Source of the DNA: JAULUH01 sp032111745
GTDB lineage: Bacteria > Chloroflexota > Anaerolineae > JAAEKA01
Length of the DNA stretch: 34,602 nucleotides
Direction: 5' to 3'
Assembly: GCA_032111745.1 (NCBI GenBank)
Contig: JAULUH010000071.1
Coordinates: forward strand, 1 to 34,602
The translations under genes were made by a program, and so were the position numbers. Below are positions 14,457-23,636 of the stretch, piece by piece. Every line of letters begins with the position of its first letter. The first letter of the stretch is position 1. Below the pieces are notes generated by a model, which was not told the DNA's origin, ran no database searches, and was given only the letters and a program-made list of their open reading frames with translations.

Positions 14457-16499
14457 TTGCGCTTGTATGTTATGTACATAGAAGCAACGCCAACTCGTTG
14501 CGGTTGGGTCCGGCCTCCGGTTCTCCCCCTTCCCAAGGCCTTACGTTCGCATAACACACTGTTAACTTCTGCCGAGTTGTTCAGAGCCTTCAGCACCCTC
14601 CACGAGTTGGGCCTGCTGCGCCGGCAACCCAACGCCTGGACCGTCGGCAACGAGTTCCTGCGCCGCTGGATCGATGACCATTTCAGCGAGCTCCTGGCCA
14701 CCACAGAATCGCCCCGGACGAACGACAGCCCGGCTCCGGGCGCCAGCCCCTCAGAGGGCTTCGAGCAGCCCAAATCTGGCACCTACCTGCCCCGCCCCTC
14801 AGCCTTCACGCCCCGCAGCCTGGAGACCGAGCTCGATCTGTTCCACGCGGTCAGCGATTTCTTCCACGAGATCCGGCACCTCGTCGAACAGGACGACGGC
14901 CATCGCCTGCTGACTGCCGCGCGCAATGGGCAGCCCGGGCTACGCAGCGAGGAAGAGATCCAGATCGCGCTGAAGCACTGGCTGCGCCCCATGTGCCAGG
15001 CCTTGAACATCGACCTCGAGCGGGAAACCCTCACCAGCCGCGGCCTCCTGGACTTCAAGTTCGCCCTGGGCCGGGACAAGCGGTGCCTGGTGGAGGTCAA
15101 GCTGTTCCACAGCAGCCGCATCCAGGAGGGCGTGGAGTTCCAGCTACCGATCTATCTCCTGGCCGAAAAAGCCCGCTACGGCATCTACGTCCCAATCATC
15201 GGCCAGGGTGTCCTGGTCCAGGGCCATGGGGAGTATAGCCTGCAGCAGACCGAGCAGGCCATCGCCCGCGGCGAGCAACTTCTGCTCGAGGCAGCCTTCT
15301 GCTTCGACCAGGTGCTGGTGCGCTGCGATATCCTGCACCAGTTGCCCAGCGGGGCGTGGGAGATCGTCGAGGTAAAGTCGGCCACCGGCGTACGCCAGCA
15401 CCACATCGCCGACCTGGCCGTCCAGTGGTATGTGGTGGCAGGCCATGGGCTAGCGGTCACCTCCGCCCGGCTCATGCACCTGAGCCGCTCCGGCCAACCC
15501 GACGCTCTCTTCGCCATCCACCACGTGAGCGCAGCCGTGCAGTCCCTGCTTCCCGAGGTCCTGGCATGGCTCCAGGCCATCCGAGACGACCTGGCCCGGC
15601 CCACCTTGCCAGACGTGCCCATCGGCCCGCACTGCGACCGGCCCCATCCTTACCCGGCCCGGGCTCTTTGCTGGCGCGATGTGCCGACCCTGTCCATCTT
15701 CTCCATCCCCGGCCTCAACAGCGAGATCAAGCAGGAGCTGGCCCGCCAGCAACGCTATGGGCTGGAGCACGTCGAGGCCCACCACGCCCTGTCCAAGCCT
15801 CAGCGCCAGCAGGTCGATCGCTGGCGCCGGGGAGAGCCCCAGATCGACACCGCCGCTATTCACCGCCGCCTCACCAGCCTGGCCCATCCCATCCACTTCC
15901 TGGATTTCGAGACCATCGCCTTCGCCTTGCCGCGCTTTCCCGGCACCCGGCCCTACGATCAGATCCCCTTCCAGTACAGCTGCCACGTCCTGCGGGCCAC
16001 CGGCCAGCTGGTGCACCACGAGTTCCTCCACGGCCTGGCCTCAGACCCGCGGCCAGCCCTCGCCGCGGCCCTGGTCGAGGCCATAGGCCCCGAGGGGTCT
16101 GTGGTGGCCTTCAACGCCAGCTTCGAGCGCAGCGTGCTGCAGGCCCTGGCCGCAGCCCTGCCCACCTACGCCCCTGCCCTCAGGTCCATCGCCGAGCGCC
16201 TGTCGGACCAGCTGGACATCTTCCGCCTGCACTACTTCGAGCCCCGCTTCGGCGGCTCCAACTCCATCAAGAACGTGCTGCCCGTGCTGGTGCCCGAGCT
16301 CGACTACGCCGACCTCGCCATCCGCCAGGGGGACGACGCCCAGGCCGCCTGGCTGGCGATGCTCGAAACCGTAGACCCCGTCCAGCGCCAGCAGCACGCC
16401 GCGGACCTGCGCGCCTACTGCCAGCGGGACACCCTGGCCATGGTCGCCATCCACCAGGCCCTCCTCCGCCTGGCCCCCGCCGCGGACCCGCCCTCCTGA
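14457..16499 (+). CDS. DUF2779 nuclease with an extra N-terminal PD-(D/E)XK domain (probable chimera)
   Basis: A 680-residue frame with four parts. Residues ~35-80 look like a winged-helix end of an AAA/STAND ATPase (L-G-L-L-R-R, then V-G-N-E-F-L-R-R-W). Residues ~110-235 hold a first PD-(D/E)XK nuclease: D near 199, V-E-V-K near 211-214, then Q-L-P-I-Y. From ~240 it becomes a DUF2779 protein with its own RecB/Cas4-like set (R-C-D-I-L, V-E-V-K-S-A-T, D-L-A-V-Q-W-Y). The end, from ~480, is an RNase H-like DEDD exonuclease beginning L-D-F-E-T-I with a terminal Y-C-Q-R-D-T. Normal DUF2779 proteins start with a short segment carrying a C-P motif, missing here. The start is weak (TTG 14457 or ATG 14472, no clear ribosome site). 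The role is unknown; DNA processing or defence is plausible. Confidence 0.75.
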   Translation: MRLYVMYIEATPTRCGWVRPPVLPLPKALRSHNTLLTSAELFRAFSTLHELGLLRRQPNAWTVGNEFLRRWIDDHFSELLATTESPRTNDSPAPGASPSEGFEQPKSGTYLPRPSAFTPRSLETELDLFHAVSDFFHEIRHLVEQDDGHRLLTAARNGQPGLRSEEEIQIALKHWLRPMCQALNIDLERETLTSRGLLDFKFALGRDKRCLVEVKLFHSSRIQEGVEFQLPIYLLAEKARYGIYVPIIGQGVLVQGHGEYSLQQTEQAIARGEQLLLEAAFCFDQVLVRCDILHQLPSGAWEIVEVKSATGVRQHHIADLAVQWYVVAGHGLAVTSARLMHLSRSGQPDALFAIHHVSAAVQSLLPEVLAWLQAIRDDLARPTLPDVPIGPHCDRPHPYPARALCWRDVPTLSIFSIPGLNSEIKQELARQQRYGLEHVEAHHALSKPQRQQVDRWRRGEPQIDTAAIHRRLTSLAHPIHFLDFETIAFALPRFPGTRPYDQIPFQYSCHVLRATGQLVHHEFLHGLASDPRPALAAALVEAIGPEGSVVAFNASFERSVLQALAAALPTYAPALRSIAERLSDQLDIFRLHYFEPRFGGSNSIKNVLPVLVPELDYADLAIRQGDDAQAAWLAMLETVDPVQRQQHAADLRAYCQRDTLAMVAIHQALLRLAPAADPPS

Positions 16500-16641
16500 A
16501 CGCTGCCCCGGCCATCCCCACTACACCCTTCCGCCGGTACCATCGGGGACAATCAATTGTTTCTATTGACACCACTTTTCCCCGCGCGTTCTCGTCTTTC
16601 GTCCCCCTCGCCTGGCCTCCCTGCACCAATTTGGAAAAAGA

Positions 16642-16650
16642 TGATATAAT
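16642..16650 (+). promoter_or_regulatory. Extended -10 promoter for the acyl-CoA mutase large subunit
   Basis: TGATATAAT (16642-16650) combines a perfect -10 with the upstream TG of an extended -10 element. The -35 region (CTGCAC at 16621-16626) is poor. The expected start is near 16657. Confidence 0.6.
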
Positions 16651-16713
16651 GCCGGCAACAGGACGGGATTTCTCAGAACTGCTTCATTATGGAGCTCCGT
16701 GGAGGTTAGCCCT

Positions 16714-18393
<1,680 letters not shown>

Positions 18394-18395
18394 GC

Positions 18396-18424
18396 TTGAC
18401 CAGGCTGAGGTGGCAAGCTACAAT
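18396..18424 (+). promoter_or_regulatory. Internal sigma-70 promoter before the B12-binding subunit
   Basis: TTGACC (18396-18401) and TACAAT (18419-18424) are exactly 17 bases apart, starting just after the mutase stop codon. The predicted start near 18431 gives the small subunit its own transcript. Confidence 0.65.
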
Positions 18425-18483
18425 AGGCTTGTCCGACGACGGTCAGGGACTGATCACCAAGCGTTTATGAAGGAGCCAAGGAT

Positions 18484-18888
18484 ATGGCAGAGCGCAAGAT
18501 CCGCGTGCTGGTAGCCAAGCCTGGCCTTGACGGCCACGATCGAGGGGCCAAAGTCGTGGCCCGAGCACTGCGTGATGCCGGCTTCGAGGTAATCTACACA
18601 GGGATCAGGCAGACACCTGAGATGATCGCCGAAGCCGCCCTGCAGGAAGATGTGGATGTGGTGGGCCTGAGCATTCTATCGGGAGCTCACATGGCCCTGT
18701 GTCCCCGGGTTGTACAGCTGATACGGCAGAACGGGATGGACAATGTCATCGTATTGGTGGGTGGCATCATCCCTGACGAAGATATCGGGGCTCTCAGGCA
18801 GGCGGGCATCGAGGAGATCTTTGGGCCGGGCACCAGCACCCAGGACATCGTCGCCTTCATCAATAGCCGCCACGCGGTACCGGCATAG
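18484..18888 (+). CDS. icmB: Cobalamin-binding small subunit of acyl-CoA mutase
   Basis: A 134-residue Rossmann-like B12 domain. The base-off/His-on motif D16-G-H18-D-R-G21 is intact, followed by V-G-L-S-I-L-S-G-A-H and G-G-I-I-P, which cradle the dimethylbenzimidazole tail. The length matches stand-alone small subunits such as IcmB and archaeal/Chloroflexota McmA2. The ATG at 18484 has AAGGAG about 8 bases upstream. With the large subunit 90 bases upstream it should form the holoenzyme, catalysing a radical carbon-skeleton rearrangement with adenosylcobalamin. A strong hairpin follows at 18910-18944. Confidence 0.92.
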   Translation: MAERKIRVLVAKPGLDGHDRGAKVVARALRDAGFEVIYTGIRQTPEMIAEAALQEDVDVVGLSILSGAHMALCPRVVQLIRQNGMDNVIVLVGGIIPDEDIGALRQAGIEEIFGPGTSTQDIVAFINSRHAVPA

Positions 18889-18909
18889 GAAGGTTCATCG
18901 CGGTTTGCA

Positions 18910-18944
18910 GCGACGAGCCGGCCCTTTCGGGGCCGGCTCGTCGC
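18910..18944. terminator. Strong bidirectional hairpin between convergent icmB-like and peptidase genes
   Basis: Perfect 15-bp arms GCGACGAGCCGGCCC (18910-18924) and its complement (18930-18944) flank a 5-base loop, TTTCG. It sits 22 bases after each gene's stop codon, fitting a shared terminator. Confidence 0.88.
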
Positions 18945-18965
18945 GTCTTCAGGAAGATTGCACGG

Positions 18966-21404
18966 CTAAGGTCCGGGTCTGCGACGGCCCCAGGTCAGGA
19001 TCCACCCCAGTCCAAGCAGGGCAGCCACAACGATCGCCGAGGCTGCCTGCCGGGTTGCTGCACCGGACGGCAGAGCCCGGGCCTCAAAATCGCCCAGACG
19101 TACGGCCGTGGGCTCGCCAAGCTGAATAGTGCCGGGACTCACCGCCCATGGACTGGAGACCTCGCCGACACGCGCGCGCAGCCTTACCTTGGCAGAACCG
19201 GAACTGTCCACGGGCACCTGCCATACCAAGCGATTTTGGGCCGCGCTTGCGGCCCCTTCAATGGTGATCCAGTTAGCGGTGCTCACGGGCGTGAGGCGCA
19301 CATCATCGATCCAGGCCGCATCCTGACCACCGCTTACCGAGTTGTCCTTCACGTAGCGCCAGACGAGGGTATGGGGGCCTGGTTGCACGGTGGCACGGAA
19401 CTCGCTCCACTCTCCGGCGCCGCTAACCCGTACGATCTCCTGGCCGTCCAGCAGGGCCACGAGGAAGTCCCAACCCTCCTCCGAGCTCACCCGGTAGCGG
19501 AAGCTAATTTCCCCGGTCCGGGCCATATCAAAGGGCAACAGCAGGCTGCTGCTTTGTCCATGATCTATGGTGCCGGCGCGGGCCGCACCATCGCTGGCAC
19601 TCCACAAGGCATTGCCAAAGGACTCATAGCCTGCAGGCAGGCGGCCTTCAGCGAAGGCATCTTGCCGCGTGCCTATGGTGTCGGGGTTGAGGCTAAACTG
19701 GGCCTCGTGGGCTGCTGCCAGCTCGCGATCTGCCGACCAGGTAATCGCCACCAGACTTCCGGGAGAGAGGTAGGTGGTGTCATTGGGGCTTAAGAGTGCG
19801 GGCGGTACCAGGGGAAGCAGCCCGCGAGTCCGCAGGATGTTCTTGATCAGCCCCTCATGTCTGCCGCCCGTGAGATTGGCGTCGGCATCCAAGAGGGCAC
19901 GGCCGGCGTCTTCCAGCGTGGCCCCGCAGGGCAGGTAGAAGTTGGTTTCAAGCGCCAGCCGGTCGGCGAGGGTTGGTCCAAGCCGGCTACGCAGGCTCCA
20001 TAGCACACTGCTCCAGATCTGGCCGTCGACATGGGCATCGCCAGCAACATCCATCGGATGCTGCAGATCACGATCGACCCGGCGAAGGCAGGATAGTGGT
20101 GCCGTGGCGTAACCCTGGCTGTCCCACTCGGCGATACAGGCCGGATCAGAGCCCACGCTGGCGAAGCGGCTGGCAGCTAGGTAGTCGCCAAAGCCCTCGC
20201 CGATGGCCTCCATCTGGCCACCACCCCAGCATGCTACCTGGTCATGATGCAGAGCGTGGGCATATTCGTGCACGATCACATCGGCATCCTCGGCATCCTG
20301 GATGCCACCATCGCCGAAGTGCAGCGCATCGTCGCTGACGCTGTAGAAGGACTGATCCTCGGCAAACCAGTGAGGGCTGGCGTAGGTCGTACGATCGCGA
20401 ATGCCATTGGGAGGGTTACTGAGATCGCTATAGCCCAGGGATTGGATGTAGCGCTGGGTGGTATCGATGTGATAATAGACCATCACCTCCTCGAACCGGG
20501 GGTCGTTCGGGAGGTAGACGAAGTTGCCGTCAGGAGCAAACGCCGTGGCGGACAAATGGCCCACGGGAGAAGTGACGTCAACGTACTCCCCACGCAGCCA
20601 ACCGCTGCTGTCCAGGCCTTCCAGCTCGACGGCTTGTAGCTCCGTCCAGGCCCGTCCGTCCACGGCAGTCCGGCCCGATTGTTGGGCCGGATTAGGTTGA
20701 AACACCTGGGCCCGAGCCAGTGTAAGCCGGTTGTAGCGCTTGATAACCTCACCGGTCACGGCATCGATCAGGACCTCCCAGTCCCCCTGAGGTTCGGCTG
20801 CCAATATGGTGACCTGCCAGACCAGCTGGCCATCCTTGACCTGTGGCAAGATGACCAGCTCCGGTGGCGGGCTCTCGCCCCGTGAGCGCAGGAAGCCTAT
20901 AGCCTTCTGGGCAAGCTCGATTGCCTGTGCAGCGCTCACGATCGACGCCGCAGCGTCGACGTCGAGACCCGGCACAAAACCGTTGTGCAGAACCTGAATT
21001 TGCCCGGCACGATCTGAATGCACTCCCACATAGGCTCCTAGCACGCGGAGCCCGGCGTAGGTCTGCTGATACAGAACGTGGCTGCTGCCCAGCCCACGCC
21101 TAATCGAGAGCAAGCGTAGGCTGGCCAGATCGAACGGCATACCAAGGCTAGCCTGGTAGGCACGCAAAAATTCCTGCGCGGTGGCGGCGGGAGCAGCGTG
21201 ATCCGATGCCCGGGTCCTACATTCCCGCAACACACGGACGGCACCGGTCGCCACATCTCTCTCGATTTCAGCGCAGGGCAGAGCAGCGGGCACAGAAGGC
21301 GCAGCCGCGGCTAACTCGGCCGTGCCTGGCAATAGGAGTATCACCGTCAACAGCCAAAACCACATGACGCCCGCTTGGACTGGTCGAGGTAGAACCCTCA
21401 GCAA
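18966..21404 (-). CDS. Secreted M36/M4-like zinc metallopeptidase with C-terminal anchor
   Basis: An 812-residue exported protease. In order: a signal peptide with basic n-region and hydrophobic core (about 1-35); an FTP propeptide (about 75-145); a PepSY-like propeptide segment (about 155-230); and a catalytic domain with H379-E-Y-A-H383 and third zinc ligand E403 in G-E-G-F-G-D. The 24-residue spacing from the first His fits thermolysin/fungalysin (gluzincin) enzymes. A beta-sandwich domain follows (about 590-700), with W-I-D-D-V near its end. The protein closes with a transmembrane helix and R-R-R, suggesting surface anchoring. It probably digests extracellular protein. The TTG at 21404 has AGGAG 9 bases upstream and supplies the basic n-region; an ATG at 21365 is the alternative. 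Confidence 0.87.
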   Translation of the reverse strand: MLRVLPRPVQAGVMWFWLLTVILLLPGTAELAAAAPSVPAALPCAEIERDVATGAVRVLRECRTRASDHAAPAATAQEFLRAYQASLGMPFDLASLRLLSIRRGLGSSHVLYQQTYAGLRVLGAYVGVHSDRAGQIQVLHNGFVPGLDVDAAASIVSAAQAIELAQKAIGFLRSRGESPPPELVILPQVKDGQLVWQVTILAAEPQGDWEVLIDAVTGEVIKRYNRLTLARAQVFQPNPAQQSGRTAVDGRAWTELQAVELEGLDSSGWLRGEYVDVTSPVGHLSATAFAPDGNFVYLPNDPRFEEVMVYYHIDTTQRYIQSLGYSDLSNPPNGIRDRTTYASPHWFAEDQSFYSVSDDALHFGDGGIQDAEDADVIVHEYAHALHHDQVACWGGGQMEAIGEGFGDYLAASRFASVGSDPACIAEWDSQGYATAPLSCLRRVDRDLQHPMDVAGDAHVDGQIWSSVLWSLRSRLGPTLADRLALETNFYLPCGATLEDAGRALLDADANLTGGRHEGLIKNILRTRGLLPLVPPALLSPNDTTYLSPGSLVAITWSADRELAAAHEAQFSLNPDTIGTRQDAFAEGRLPAGYESFGNALWSASDGAARAGTIDHGQSSSLLLPFDMARTGEISFRYRVSSEEGWDFLVALLDGQEIVRVSGAGEWSEFRATVQPGPHTLVWRYVKDNSVSGGQDAAWIDDVRLTPVSTANWITIEGAASAAQNRLVWQVPVDSSGSAKVRLRARVGEVSSPWAVSPGTIQLGEPTAVRLGDFEARALPSGAATRQAASAIVVAALLGLGWILTWGRRRPGP

Positions 21405-21475
21405 TTCTTGCGTCTCCTGCGGAACCAGCGCCGGTCAGGACAAGCCGGCCAGCAGGTTTCCCTAAAAGCAGCGCC

Positions 21476-21504
21476 ATTGTAGCACCAAAGACGAGGGTTG
21501 TCTA
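21476..21504 (-). promoter_or_regulatory. Sigma-70 promoter for the metallopeptidase
   Basis: On the minus strand TAGACA (21499-21504) and TACAAT (21476-21481) are 17 bases apart. The expected start is near 21469, about 65 bases before the TTG. Confidence 0.65.
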
Positions 21505-21540
21505 GTAGTGGGTTGGCGACGCCACGCCGCATGCTGCCAA

Positions 21541-21570
21541 TTGACCTGGCTCCCTGGCCTATGGTATAGT
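21541..21570 (+). promoter_or_regulatory. Sigma-70 promoter for the pinwheel/DDAH operon
   Basis: TTGACC (21541-21546) and TATAGT (21565-21570) are 18 bases apart. The predicted start near 21577 leaves a leader of about 70 bases before the ATG at 21648. Confidence 0.6.
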
Positions 21571-21647
21571 GGCGCCGCTTAAACGCGACATCTTGCCAGG
21601 CAAGCTAGATGCCGCATGCCCGACACTTTCGATGACCAGGCACGGTA

Positions 21648-22760
21648 ATGGATACTGACTACGAGACCCTGATAGAACAGGCCCCGAAGGACCTGCGGAG
21701 CTACATCGAAGCATTGGAGCGCGAGAATGCACGGTTGCGTCAGGAGCTCGCGGATTTGCGCAGTAGCACTGCCCGGCGGGCGCGACCGGCAGATGCAGGC
21801 TCTGACCAGACTGCAGTGGCTGCGCTGACCCGACCACAGGTGCTCCACCTCAGCGACGTGATGGTGGCTGTCATCACCCGCCAGGGGCAGGCCAAGCGCA
21901 CGCCTCTGAACGACTACGCCGCGCAACGGCGGGGTGGCACCGGCGTATATGACATCCAGGCAGGCCGGGATGATGCGGTGGCCCATCTGGAGGTAGCCCG
22001 CGCCAGTGCTGGCCTACTGCTGGTGACCACGCGCGGCCGCGCGTTTCGCGTGCCCGTCGACACCTTGCCGTTGACGGAGATACGCGGGCGCGGGGTATCT
22101 CTGCCAGAACGGCTAGCGCTGACCCAGGGTGAGGCCATCGGTGCGGTGCTGACCATCGACGACGACGACCCGCGGCAGAACGTGCTCCTGGCGACAGCCA
22201 ACGGATGGGTGCGGCCGTGGCACCGCAACTACCTGGGGGACCGGTTGCAGCCCGGCACCCTTCTGTACGACCCACAGCGGGGGGGTTCCCCCGTAGCGAT
22301 GGCCCTGTCCTCTGGGGAGGCCGATGTGCTAATCGCTTTGCGCAGCGGCCTGGCCTGTCGCTTCCCCGAGAGCCAGCTGCGCCGGGACGGTGTCCGAGGC
22401 ATTCAGGTCCGCCCCGACGACAAGGTGGTCGGGCTTACTGCTGTGAACGAAGAGAGCACCGTGATCATGGTAACTGCAGACGGCCAGGGCACCCGGCGCG
22501 AGATGAGCACCTTCGGCGCTAACAAGAGCCCGGGCGGCCAGGGCAAGCAGATTATGAAGAGCACGGCCCTGGTGGGTTTGGCCACGGCCGAGGAGGCGGA
22601 CGAAGTCCTGGGCATTACAGGCATGGCAAAGATCATCCGCTTTGCGGTGGCCGAGGTTCCGGTCAAGACGGGAGCGGTACAGGGGGTCAGCGTGCTGGAG
22701 GCCCGGGGCGACATGGTAGTTGCCATGGCTATCGCACCGGCGCCGGGAGCTGGCTCATGA
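21648..22760 (+). CDS. Stand-alone GyrA C-terminal-like beta-pinwheel protein
   Basis: A 370-residue protein with a short charged coiled coil at about 5-45, then six beta-pinwheel repeats of the DNA gyrase A / topoisomerase IV A C-terminal type. The first blade contains Q93-R-R-G-G-T-G, close to the GyrA box (Q-R-R-G-G-K-G) used by gyrase to wrap DNA. Later blades have R-G-R-A-F-R-V-P, A-N-G-W-V-R, R-S-G-L-A-C-R-F and G-M-A-K-I-I-R-F. No winged-helix, tower or active-site tyrosine region is present, so it cannot cleave DNA. A DNA-wrapping or gyrase-modulating role is inference. The stop codon overlaps the next gene's ATG (ATGA at 22757), so translation is coupled to a DDAH-like enzyme. It may be a gyrA paralogue that lost its catalytic part and gained a dimerising coil. 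Confidence 0.82.
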   Translation: MDTDYETLIEQAPKDLRSYIEALERENARLRQELADLRSSTARRARPADAGSDQTAVAALTRPQVLHLSDVMVAVITRQGQAKRTPLNDYAAQRRGGTGVYDIQAGRDDAVAHLEVARASAGLLLVTTRGRAFRVPVDTLPLTEIRGRGVSLPERLALTQGEAIGAVLTIDDDDPRQNVLLATANGWVRPWHRNYLGDRLQPGTLLYDPQRGGSPVAMALSSGEADVLIALRSGLACRFPESQLRRDGVRGIQVRPDDKVVGLTAVNEESTVIMVTADGQGTRREMSTFGANKSPGGQGKQIMKSTALVGLATAEEADEVLGITGMAKIIRFAVAEVPVKTGAVQGVSVLEARGDMVVAMAIAPAPGAGS

Positions 22761-23548
22761 GCACCCCACGGCACGCCATCGTGAGAGCCCCGGAGGCCAG
22801 CTTCGCCAGAGCACTGGGCCAGGAGCCCGGGTCCAGCCCCATCGACGTCCCACTGGCGCGGGCGCAGCATCGCCTGATGGTCCAAGCCCTGGAGGCCTGT
22901 GGCCTGGAGGTCAGCGAGCTCGCAGTCGTACCGGAGCTACCCGACGCATGCTTCGTCCAGGACATTGCCCTGATATTGCCCCAGCTGGCGATTCTGGGCC
23001 GGCCCGCGGAAGCCAGCCGCCAGGACGAGGTAGACCTGATGCGCCCTCACCTGCCTCCAGGGCACCGCGTGGAGGCAGTCGAAGCGCCGGGCACCCTGGA
23101 GTGGGGAGACGTGATGCGCATCGGCCAAACCCTGTACATCGGCCAGTCGGCGCGCACCGACGCGGCCGGGAGCGAGCAGGTGCGACGCTGGGTCGAGCCG
23201 CTGGGAATAGACGTGGAGCTGGTGCCGGTTCCAGACGGGCTACACCTGCTCAGCGGTGCCAATTATTTAGGTGCGGCACCGGCCAATCCCGATGCGCCGA
23301 GGGTTGTCGTGGCCTGGGAAGCCTATGCCACCATGCCCCAGTTCGCCGGGCGCGACGTGATCGTCGTGCCCCCCGGCGAGGAGGTTGCGGCCAACTGCCT
23401 GGCTGTAGGCAAGAGCGTCATCCTGCCCGCGGGCTGCCCAAAGACGGCAGCGGCGCTCTGGCACCGGGGGTTTCGCGTGTTGAGCGTGCCGATCAGCGAA
23501 TTCAGCAAAGCGGCGGGCGGCGTGACCTGCCTGAGCGTGATCTACTAG
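22757..23548 (+). CDS. Dimethylarginine dimethylaminohydrolase-like amidinohydrolase
   Basis: A 263-residue enzyme of the guanidino-group-modifying (DDAH/arginine deiminase) fold, matching bacterial DDAH in length. Visible active-site elements are P-D-A-C-F-V-Q-D-I, the substrate-binding E-W-G-D, the catalytic histidine H163 in G-L-H-L-L-S-G and nucleophile C258 in G-G-V-T-C-L-S. Such enzymes hydrolyse methylarginines to citrulline plus methylamine, or act on related guanidino compounds; the exact substrate is uncertain. The ATG overlaps the upstream pinwheel gene's stop (ATGA). The gene ends at 23548, ahead of the nested inverted repeats at 23553-23636. Confidence 0.88.
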   Translation: MSTPRHAIVRAPEASFARALGQEPGSSPIDVPLARAQHRLMVQALEACGLEVSELAVVPELPDACFVQDIALILPQLAILGRPAEASRQDEVDLMRPHLPPGHRVEAVEAPGTLEWGDVMRIGQTLYIGQSARTDAAGSEQVRRWVEPLGIDVELVPVPDGLHLLSGANYLGAAPANPDAPRVVVAWEAYATMPQFAGRDVIVVPPGEEVAANCLAVGKSVILPAGCPKTAAALWHRGFRVLSVPISEFSKAAGGVTCLSVIY

Positions 23549-23552
23549 ACGA

Positions 23553-23636
23553 GACGCCTGATGAAAAGAGAGCGCCGGAGCCCTGAAGGCTGGGCGGCGC
23601 TCTCTGCATTCCAGACTGGGAATGAGCTCAGGCGTC
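23553..23636. terminator. Nested inverted repeats between convergent DDAH and anti-sigma genes
   Basis: Inner arms GAGAGCGCCG (23568-23577) and CGGCGCTCTC (23595-23604) form a 10-bp stem with a further short AGCC/GGCT pairing in the loop. Read on the minus strand this stem is followed by TTTT, fitting termination of the anti-sigma gene. Outer arms GACGCCTGA (23553-23561) and TCAGGCGTC (23628-23636) enclose it, and the right arm contains the anti-sigma stop codon. Confidence 0.7.

Noticed and set aside
16565..16570. TTGACA as the -35 of the mutase promoter
   Set aside because: No -10 element lies 16-18 bases downstream; the TGATATAAT at 16642-16650 is too far away.
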